This document shows, piece by piece, positions 56,843 to 64,000 of a stretch of DNA of 64,000 bases. The notes under the pieces were generated by a model, which saw nothing but the letters and a program-made list of their open reading frames with translations, was not told where the DNA came from and searched no databases. The position numbers and the translations under genes were made by a program. Position 1 is the stretch's first letter. Every line of letters starts with the position of its first letter. The stretch comes from Brachionus plicatilis (lineage: Eukaryota > Rotifera > Eurotatoria > Ploima > Brachionidae): assembly GCA_010279815.1 (NCBI GenBank), contig QEOQ01000519.1, positions 799,239-863,238 on the forward strand, written 5' to 3'.

Positions 56843-58724
56843 TAATAAACTTGAGTATAAAAATAGCATTTTTGACTCAGAAATCGATATAGGAAACTGC
56901 TTTGGTGAAATTCTTAAAGATACATTTAGTTTGAATAATGACTTAATCAATGTTAGTTCTGATAGAGAAGTTCATAAATTTGTCAATGATTTATTATTTT
57001 AATAAGAAACAGAGTATTAAATTTGTTGAAATTACGCTATCCGAGCTAAAAGAAGCTATCAACAAAGCTAAAGATCAATCGGCAATGGGTTTTGATGGTA
57101 TCCATAATAAAATGCTTAAAAATCTTTCGAATTCTTTCCTAATAAGAGTCCTAGAGTTCTTTAACCTTTGCTTAAAACATGATTTTTTCCCTGAAGCTTG
57201 GAAGATCGCCAAAATTTCTATGATTTAAAAAAAAAAAGAATTTCCTTCTGACCCTAATAATTATCGTCCAATAAGTGTTACAAGTTGTTTTGGAAAATTA
57301 CTGGAAAGAATAGTTTACAATAGACTTTATTCATATGTTGAAAATAATAAAATATTAGCAAATGAACAATCTGGCTTTAGACGATTAAGGAAGACTGCAG
57401 ACAACCTTATCTTTTTGATTCAAAAAATATCTGAGTCTTTTTGCAGATCTAAAAAGGTGTGCGGTCTCTTTTTTGATATTTCTAAGGCATTTGATAAGGT
57501 TTGGCATGAAGGTCTCTTCTATAAACTAATTAAAGCTAAAATACCTGACTATCTTATCCTCTGGATACGATCATTCTTGTATCACAGATCTTTCAAGGTA
57601 AAAGTTAATGACTTTACATCAAATTCTTTTCCAATTAGGGCAGGTGTTCCACAAGGCTCAGTAATAAGCCCCTTACTCTTTAGCATATTTATTAATGATG
57701 TTCCCAAAGCTGATATTTCGAACAAAAAATACTCACTCCTGTTTGCTGATGATCTGATTACTTTCTTCATATTTAAAAAGACAGGAAGAATTGAAAGAGA
57801 AATAAATAACTACTTAAAAGAAATAGAGCCATGGCTATGCAAATGGAAGATGAAAATGTGCCCAAATAAATGTAGCTACACAATTTTCACAAAAAATAAG
57901 AAATTTAATAATACCTTTAGACTTCAGTTATTCAGCAAAACTATTCCCTATTCTAAAACTAATAAATTTCTTGGTCTGTACTTTGATGAAAGTCTTTGCT
58001 TTGATAAACAAATTAAAGAAGTAAAGACAAAATATATGAATAGACTGAATATAATAAAAATTTTGTCTTCAAAAAATTGAAAGCTCAACCACAATACACT
58101 AGCTAGTCTTTACAAGGCACTTATTGGCTCAATTCTGGATTATAATTTTCCATGTCTTAACTCATTCTCCGAATCGGGTTTACAAAAGTTACAAGTTATT
58201 CAAAATACTGCTGTTAGATGCATTCTAAAACTTCCTCTCAGAACCTCCTCTGAATCATTATTCTATGAAGCAGAAAATAAATTGAATATCAGTAAAATTG
58301 ACCACAGATTAAGCAATCTCTTAGAAAATTACCTTCGTAATGCTCTTGATTATTCAGTTCCATTGACTAAAAGACTTGTTTCGGAGTATCAAAGAGGCTT
58401 CGATTCTAGATTTATTACGAATCCCACTCCTCTATGTAGCTGCTACCTAATTATACAAAAATTTTCTGACTCTTAGGATCTTATCTATATTTTTTTGTTT
58501 TTTTTTTTCTCTCCCAACTCTATTTTTATTTTTTATAAACAGCTATTTAATTATTATTTTTGTATCTCATCCTCTCACTCATAAATGAAAAATAACTTAC
58601 TTTAAATTTAAAAATTTTTTAAACTGTTTTAATTATTTTATTTTATCTTATTTTATTTTATTTTTTTTTTTTTATCTGAAGGAGCGCATGCTCGAACAGA
58701 AAACAAATAAATAAATAAATAAAA
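56843..58724 (+). mobile_element. 5'-truncated LINE (Jockey-like)
   Basis: Non-LTR retrotransposon copy flanked by 7-bp direct repeats AATATGT (56836-56842, 58725-58731). It starts inside the linker ahead of the reverse transcriptase, so the endonuclease is lost, and ends in a T-rich segment, TCTGAAGGAGCGCATGCTCG and an AAATAAATAAATAAAT tail. Truncation at the 5' end, a tail of simple repeats and a short target duplication are typical of target-primed reverse transcription. Confidence 0.88.
56860..58476 (+). pseudogene. LINE reverse transcriptase pseudogene
   Basis: Frame changes once near 57000; after that a single frame runs from 56950 to 58476 with two stops (57226-57228 and 58078-58080). 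Motifs in order: KDQSAMGFDGIHNKML, DPNNYRPISVTSCFGKLLER, NEQSGFRRLRKTADNL, VCGLFFDISKAFDKVWHEGL (first catalytic Asp), RAGVPQGSVISPLLFSIFIN, YSLLFADDL (catalytic DD), KCSYTIFTKN and NKFLGLYFDESLCFDKQI. The C-terminal LYKALIGSILDYNFPCLNSF and LQKLQVIQNTAVRCIL are the post-RT domain of Jockey/CR1-like LINEs. Only two stops and one frameshift over 1.6 kb make this a young pseudogene. Confidence 0.9.
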
Positions 58725-59120
58725 AATATGTGACCAACTGGTCATATAACAGGCAAGACCCAATTTTTCTGCTTCATTGATCAATAAATTAGAAGTGCTC
58801 CTGGGCACAATATTATTACATTTTGAACGCAGTGAATAACAACAACTTTTAACCTTCGATTCTTTGGGCCAGAACTCAGAATGTCACGTTCGTCGTACTT
58901 ACTTTGTATTGCTTTGAGTTTCTTACAAGACATTTGTTATCATGATTTTTATTTTTCGGTTCTCGGGCAACTTCATCGTTTCGTGTGGTAAATGGTACAA
59001 AATTACACGTGCAGCATCTTCATCTTATGGATGAATCTTTATTCCTTGCGGCTATTTTGAATTTCACGGCATTTAAAAAGTAGATTGTTTTTTCATTATC
59101 AATAAACCGAAAAAGTTCTC

Positions 59121-59398
59121 TCGGTATTTTCCATTTTTAATTTAGTATAATTTTTATTAAAAGTGTGGAAATTTTTTAAATATTTTAATACTCATCGATT
59201 TATATTTTTATTTAGCAATTAATCCATTTTTTAAAATTAAGAGAAGTTTGTCATTCATCAAAGCATGTGAAGCTTAAGAAATATTAGTGACATTTTTCAC
59301 TTATCTGTTAATCAGCATAAGACTCAAATAAAGAGCCGAATATCTCAAAAAAATATTAGAAAGAATATATAAAAATAAATTATAACAAATTTTTATTT
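59121..59398. other. AT-rich spacer
   Basis: AT-rich DNA between MULE C and the next frame; may hold the MULE C terminus, which I cannot define. Confidence 0.3.
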
Positions 59399-59399
59399 T

Positions 59400-59701
59400 T
59401 AGAGCGGATAATTACATACAGGATTTTTACAACAGGTTTTTTAAAAACCGGATTTTTACATTATTCACCGGGTTGTTTAAGTGAAAAAGTATACGAGGGA
59501 GGTTGGCAAGCCTCAACTGAGCAACAGCTGATTAACCGTATGAAGTTGAAGGAATTCGACTTAAATATTGTGAAATCCCTAATGGCAGGGGTCAAAGCAA
59601 AGCTCAGAAAAATCGACCACGATGGAGTTTTTTCATTATTTAAAAATCATAATTCTGTTAAAAAATTAATTCTTTACAACTTAAAAAAAGACAGAACTTA
59701 A
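59400..59701 (+). pseudogene. Unrecognised ORF fragment, probably transposon-derived
   Basis: An open frame follows an acceptor-like TTTATTTTTAG and ends at TAA 59701. Readable text includes GCLSEKVYEGGWQASTEQQL and LMAGVKAKLRKIDHDGVFSL, the latter regular and helical. An ATG occurs at 59539. Its location among mobile elements and its less AT-rich composition suggest part of a transposon protein, but I cannot name the family. Confidence 0.3.
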
Positions 59702-60437
59702 TGTCATTTTTATTTTTTGAGATATTCGCTTTTAATTGTTGTCCATTTACTTATACATCACCTGTTAAAACTTACTTCATCAATTTCTTTCCTTTCCTCT
59801 TCTTTTCCTCTTTCTCTCTTGAAAGAAGAAAAATAAAAGAAAATAATATATTAAAAAATTATAAAGTAGCTCATTAAAATATTAAATGTCACAAGAAAAT
59901 ATTAACTATTACATTTCAGAAAAGTCACAGAATTATTGAGACATTTGAGTCTGCCACTCTGGGAGCAGTGATATGCTTTTATAGTCAAATTTTCAGACAA
60001 AAAATCGTTTTGCTTTGCCAATCGGCATTTATCTATTTTATTAGCTTTAATTAATACTTGTATTCATATATAGTGTATTCTCCATTCTGTATATTTGTTG
60101 TAAATATGTGTTGTTTTTTTTTGATAATACATTTTTAGGGCAAGTTGTATTTTTATAGGATCCTTAATATATTTATAAGACGTATTAAATATTAATGTAA
60201 TAATTAATTCGTTTTTATATAATAATAATAGTAATAAGCTCAAGCAGGAGACCTGTGGAGCGAGACTAGATGTTGTTTCGCTATGGTAGCTATCTTTCTG
60301 CAAAAAAAAAAATCTTAATGAATAATTTTAAATTAAATTAATTTTTTTTTTTTCGATCTTGGGAAAAATTCAAATTCAAACCAAATTTATTTTTTTAAAT
60401 CTAAAATTTATTCAAAAATTTAAAAAAAAAATCAATT
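59702..60437. other. Intergenic DNA, no assigned gene
   Basis: Mostly AT-rich, with a less AT-rich patch at 60235-60300 (GCAGGAGACCTGTGGAGCGA). A short minus-strand frame there (60064-60303) has no recognisable motif. No feature called. Confidence 0.35.
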
Positions 60438-61593
60438 CTAAAGCTCTTCGTGTTTTCCATCAAGTTTAAACTTTTTGGGTGGTCTGAGTCGAACTATGCG
60501 AAAATTCTTGTCTCCAAAGTTTGTTTTTTCAGTTGATTTGATCGATTGGGCACATCTAAATCCAAGATTTTGAGCCGAGTAGTTTTCCACTCGTCCCATT
60601 CTAGCCGATATTCTTATTCTCATCTTTTCAGTAAGTGATCTCGGATCCCTTGTATCCAAAAATGAACCACCTTTAACTACCCGTCGTTTTTGTATTTCTT
60701 CCTCTCTTTTATAAGGATTTTTAAATCTAAAATAAAAAATAAAAAAAATATTTAAAAATTTTATTATTTTTTTTTTTTACACAGTTGAAGTCCATTCCCA
60801 GGTATTACCCAGAAGATCGTACATTTCAAAGTCGTTCTGGGGCTTAAGTCCATTAACTGGCGCTAAGCCATAATAGCCGTCTCTCAGCTGGTTTTCTTGG
60901 GGAAATTTTCCTTGCCACAAATTAGTTCTGGCTATTTCCCAGCGTTCTCCCCATGGATAGGGCTTGCCGTGCAGGCCACCTCTAGCTGCATACTCCCACT
61001 CGATCTCAGTAGGTAATCTCATGTCTTTCCATGCACAAAAGGCGAAAGCGTCTTGGTAAGAAACATGGACTACAGGAAAGTCTAGTCTGTCTCGTATTGA
61101 CGATGATCCACCTTCAGGTTTATTCCATCTCGCTTCTTTAATCGGAAGCATATTTGATTTCAAAGCCTCTTGACTCTCGAACTAAATTTTTTTTTAAATA
61201 ATTTAAAAAAATAATTTTTGTAAATTTTATTCAAATATGTACGTCATCAATTTTTTTAGTGGTTTCAATTTTTGATTTTTCGTTCATCAAGGATTTGAAA
61301 ACCCAGCTAAATTCTGATTTTTCACAGTCGGTTCGAAATTTGTGTTTATGGTTTTTGAATTTACGGAAGGCAGAATTTGTCACAGGGTACATTAGAATTC
61401 GGAATGGTTGCACATGAGCCTTTTTTGTCGGATGTTCATAATTTGCTCCAGACCGATCATTTATTCCCATTATAAAGTCACCACCTCTGAGCTCAACAAA
61501 TGAATCCAAATAGCGGTATTTATTCAGCTCGTCATTGATATCTTGAGTTTTTAATAATTTCAATAAAATAAAAATTGTAAAAATTCCTAGCAT
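60438..61593 (-). CDS. SUMF2: SUMF2-like (inactive formylglycine-generating enzyme paralogue)
   Basis: Three exons (61593-61243, 61181-60781, 60726-60438) give 346 residues. A hydrophobic signal peptide, MLGIFTIFILLKLL, directs it to the secretory pathway, where SUMF proteins act on or bind sulfatases in the ER lumen. The FGE-sulfatase domain runs from about residue 33: LRGGDFIMGINDRSG, YPVTNSAFRKF, FPVVHVSYQDAFAFCAWKDM, RLPTEIEWEYAARGG, YPWGERW, TNLWQGKFPQEN, GLAPVNG and MYDLLGNTWEWT; the last exon has VVKGGSFLDTRDPRSL, ISARMG and NLGFRCA. The two copper-binding catalytic cysteines of SUMF1 (its CHRSYC segment) are absent, replaced by LDTRDPRS, as in vertebrate SUMF2. A basic C-terminal extension follows the domain. 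All splice phases fit. Confidence 0.92.
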
Positions 61594-62549
61594 TTTTGTC
61601 AGAAAATTTATTTATTTTTTAAATTTGATTCTTTTTAATTTGTTTTGAAAATTCGATCTTTGAGACAGATTTTTTCAGAAATATCTTTTGAAGAGCAACA
61701 TAAGTTAAAATTTAGAAAAAAATTATTTTTATTGGTAATTTGTGAAACAAAAAGCTGGGCTCTTTTTAAATGGATTTTATTTATTTAAATAAAACATAAA
61801 TTTTACTTTCACCCTTTAATTAAAATAAAAAGGAAAAATTCTATAATAAAATAATAAAAAGTTTAAGTCCAAAACTAGGAAATAAGAATAATCTTTTCGA
61901 TTGCATTCCATCGTATGATTAATAAACATTTGTGGTATGTTGTAATATTGTAAAGTCTATAGTGTGTTGTTTGAAATATTATTTTGAATTTATGTTGAGC
62001 CTTAATAAAAAGACGCCTCTATTCAATAAATAGTTTGTTCTTTTTGTCATATTAAGTAAAGCTTCAATTTTTCAAAAAATTTTAAATGCCTTTTTTTGAC
62101 TATTCGTCGCCAAGTGGTCTAAGAGATATTCTTATCAAGAACTGCTAAAAAAACGATTATGATTTAACAAATTTAAATGTATATCTCGTTGCTTTTCTAA
62201 AGGCAAATTAAATGATTCAAATGAAAAAACAAATGATTATTTTTATTTTAAGTTCATCAATCAATTCCTTCTAGATGATCTTCAGTTAGTTTTTTGAAAA
62301 AACTTGAAACAAAAATTTGAAAACTACAATTCAGGACTTTGACTTATTTTAAGAATAGAATTAAAAAATTCTAAAAATTATGAGTCTTAAATTTTTTTAT
62401 TCGGGAAAAAATAAAATTTTTAGTTTAAATTTCTTTTTCAATGTAAAAATTGAAACATAATTTTTTAAACAATGCAAATCATCGTTATATTTTTTTAAGT
62501 GAATTGAATGATTTTCTTAAAGTTGATTTAAGTTTAAAATGAAGAAAAT
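61594..62549. other. Intergenic DNA with an AGTC-repeat core fragment
   Basis: Upstream of the SUMF2-like gene and likely holding its promoter. At 62335-62510 is a copy of the unique block of the MITE at 18168 (for example AAATTTCTTTTTCAATGTAA). A segment at 61930-62040 with repeated TTGT words and AATAAA looks LTR-like but has no defined ends. Confidence 0.4.
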
Positions 62550-62925
62550 ACTTATCGTTCTTTTAGAGTAAATGTAAATGGTCATCTAAGTGATCAATAC
62601 TCTTTTAAAGCAGGAGTTCCACAAGGGACAGTAATAAGTCCAATTCTTTTTAGCATTTTTTACAAATGATAAACCAAAAAGAAACAAAACAAACTGTCAA
62701 TACTCTCTTCTTTTTGCAGATGGTTTGACTTTTTTTATTTTTAAAAAGATAGGAAATCTTGAAAACATGATTAATAAGTACCTTAAAGAAGTTGAAAGAT
62801 GGCTTTTCAAATGGAAAATGAAAATTTCTATTGAAAAGTAATGTTACATGATCTTTAAGAAAAAATCACAAGTTAAAGTCAATCTTAACATTAAAATTAA
62901 TGATAGTAATTTAAATAAGGTTGCG
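62550..62925 (+). pseudogene. LINE reverse transcriptase relic
   Basis: Degraded relative of the LINE at 56843. The text AGVPQGTVISPILFSIF, then a frame change, YSLLFADGLTFFIFKKIG (catalytic FADD changed to FADG) and YLKEVERWLFKWKMKISIEK. Stops and frame changes throughout. The matching tail is probably the TCTGAAGGAGC segment at 63364. Confidence 0.75.
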
Positions 62926-63354
62926 GCAATGTAAAACGTCGAAACTATCTTAGGATTCGACTTTCGACCTCAAATTCGTAATCTGCATATGTAAAAATCC
63001 CAGAATGCCAATTTTTAGGAGGGGGTTGAAAAAAAAATTATCCGCTTAAGGGGCTTAAAGAGTTTTTAATTGTCAAAAGTATGCTTCGGTCCGATGAGAA
63101 TATCTTTTGCAAAAATATATAAAAGATATATAAATCACATACCATCTTGTAGAGCAAAAAATTCTCTATTAGAAAGTCTCGAGATTTTTTCTAAAAAAGA
63201 CGAAATTTTACCCATTTTTTTGTTTTTTTTGTATCTAGTCCCAGGGGACCCGCCTGAGCCCAAATGAGATATAAAATATTTTTTTTCTTCTTCTTTATAT
63301 TTTTATTTATTTTTAATTTTTTTTTATCTTATTTAAATTTATTTTATTTAATTT
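62926..63354. other. Unassigned insert in LINE relic
   Basis: After the reverse transcriptase relic, about 400 bp with a patch of balanced composition (CGACTTTCGACCTCAAATTC) and GGGACCCGCCTGAGCCC near 63250. A 65-codon frame (63070-63267) has no recognisable motif. Probably another mobile-element fragment or LINE 3' region. Confidence 0.3.
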
Positions 63355-63408
63355 TTTTATATTCTGAAGGAGCATTAGCTCGATACAGATAAACAAATAA
63401 ATAAAACT
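63355..63408 (+). repeat. LINE 3' end and tail
   Basis: TCTGAAGGAGCATTAGCTCG followed by ATACAGATAAACAAATAAATAAA. This end recurs at 58669 (+), 35800 (+), 30235 (-) and 16810 (-). The inverted GAGC/GCTC words can form a small hairpin just ahead of the tail, a likely recognition signal for the LINE reverse transcriptase. Confidence 0.72.
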
Positions 63409-63758
63409 GTTGTATTTGAATTTATTTTAATTGTTTAAAGTGTTGTTGGTAACTATTTTTCAATAAACTTATAGTGTTTACAATTTGAAGATGAATTTGA
63501 TTAATTTATCTAACCTTAAATTGTAAAAAAGAATTTTTTTTAATTTTCGCAGTTGTTTATTTATATTCAAACTTTTTTATAAATTGTGAATTTAAATTTT
63601 ATATCCACGAATATTTTTTATTTTTCAACTCAATTAATATTTAATGAGCTATTACTTTCAAAAATTTTAATAAAATTTTAATAAATTTTTCCTTTAATTT
63701 TTATTATTTTTAGAATTTTTCAAAAATATTTTGTATATTAATAGTGTAAAATAAGCTT
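63409..63758. other. AT-rich DNA below the lectin gene
   Basis: 3' flank of the minus-strand lectin gene; no gene or repeat recognised beyond A/T runs. Confidence 0.4.
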
Positions 63759-64000
63759 TTAAACGCTATATTCACAAATGAAGTATAAATTTGTTGTGAC
63801 CGCTGCTTGATCAAGACAATCTCCTCGATCTCCATGAATATACGCTCCCCAACCAACACCACCACCAGTCGGTTCCCCTTTATTTGGTATCAAGATTTAA
63901 ATTTTGGTCATAAATGTTAAATAAGAAAAATGAAACCTCTGCACCACAAGTCCGCATCAACAGTTGTACTCAGCCAATTTCGCCATGTAAAAGTGTTTGC
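63759..64000 (-). CDS. C-type lectin domain protein, 3' end (partial)
   Basis: Last two exons of a minus-strand gene cut by the window edge: 64000-63937 and 63877-63759, joined in phase 1 across a 59-nt intron. The reading gives FTWRNWLSTTVDADLWCRGE, then GWGAYIHGDRGDCLDQAAVT and NLYFICEYSV before the stop. The pattern W..C.GEP..GG..W......C.D......FICE is the second half of a C-type lectin-like fold, with its three expected cysteines. The usual calcium/sugar-binding WND is not evident; the corresponding text is GDCLD. Signal peptide and first half lie outside the window. Confidence 0.72.

Larger units (their letters stand above)
55968..58752. mobile_element. Element D: GTGACCA-array element, split by a LINE
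   Basis: Starts CCTTTATGTCACCAGTGACT at 55968. The matching right-hand repeat is at about 56750-56837: an inverted repeat of about 88 bp with few mismatches, holding repeated GTGACCA/TGGTCAC words. The last 21 bp of the right end (GACCAACTGGTCATATAACAG) now lie at 58732-58752, because a LINE is inserted with duplication AATATGT. Without the LINE the element is about 900 bp. It sits inside the MULE C transposase gene with only GC shared at the two edges. It encodes a zinc-finger protein rather than a transposase. Confidence 0.75.
55040..59120 (-). pseudogene. MULE C transposase pseudogene, split by insertions
   Basis: N-terminal end near 59120. Pieces: KIPRELFRFIDNEKTIYFLN (unassigned); a FLYWCH-like zinc-finger remnant KSCCYSLRSKCNN near 58830; then EAEKLGLA up to 58753. 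The frame resumes at 55967 with IPEKFIQVNGEHKEFFQWDN and NRILIVYSDTATEILEESEE. The DDE core follows (FYQVLTIDCVYKNVIIACAY; RFLSDFELSLIVEIKGCWFHYCQA), then the helical domain FVKYFIKQWLNGNFSPKMWN with RTNNYSEGFHSDFH, ending at 55040. The GCA ATA codon pair is where the D element inserted. Stops and frame changes occur throughout. Confidence 0.78.

Noticed and set aside
1..64000. tRNA or rRNA genes
   Set aside because: No A-box/B-box pairs or rRNA-like conserved blocks noticed on reading; a covariance-model scan would settle it.

Overview
Eukaryotic, strongly AT-rich nuclear DNA from a small invertebrate. The host genes have canonical GT-AG introns, many of only about 45-60 nt, no operon structure, and products that are clearly metazoan (OATP transporter with a Kazal loop, SSUH2, IDH3 beta, SUMF2-like protein, C-type lectin). 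The mix of these genes with MULE, hAT, Tc1/pogo and Jockey-like LINE debris fits a monogonont rotifer such as Brachionus, but that species guess is inference. One 933-base run of N (34206-35138) shows this is a scaffold.

Layout. 1-1.6 kb: repeat debris and the 5' end of an LTR retrotransposon (LTR, primer site, truncated gag). 1.8-4.6 kb and 11.7-16.5 kb: two tandem SSUH2-like genes on the + strand, rebuilt here exon by exon. 17-22.6 kb: repeats (LINE RT relic, two MITEs with clear target duplications). 22.7-26.7 kb (-): complete seven-exon IDH3 beta-like gene with a MULE-type element in its long intron. 27.9-29.9 kb: a MULE with its transposase, inserted in a reading frame on the - strand. 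32.6-33.6 kb (-): intronless ADPRM-like metallophosphatase. 37.8-41.4 kb: two small secreted-protein genes and a transposon integrase relic. 44.5-53.1 kb (+): OATP-family transporter whose single 6.2 kb intron holds at least seven mobile elements, several nested. 53.6-59.7 kb: a transposon graveyard (LINE inside a zinc-finger-coding element inside a MULE, beside another MULE). 60.4-61.6 kb (-): SUMF2-like gene. 63.8 kb to the end (-): 3' end of a C-type lectin gene.

The host genes are unrelated housekeeping and surface/secretory functions and show no common pathway. The main biological story is the mobile DNA. Several Mutator-like or MULE-like elements share one architecture: short terminal repeats, then subterminal arrays of a short motif that points inward in opposite orientation at the two ends. 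The motif differs between elements (TATCGAAA, GCATTAA, GTGACCA, CCACAAA). One of them carries a C2H2 zinc-finger/acidic protein rather than a transposase. This is the best candidate here for something not well described.
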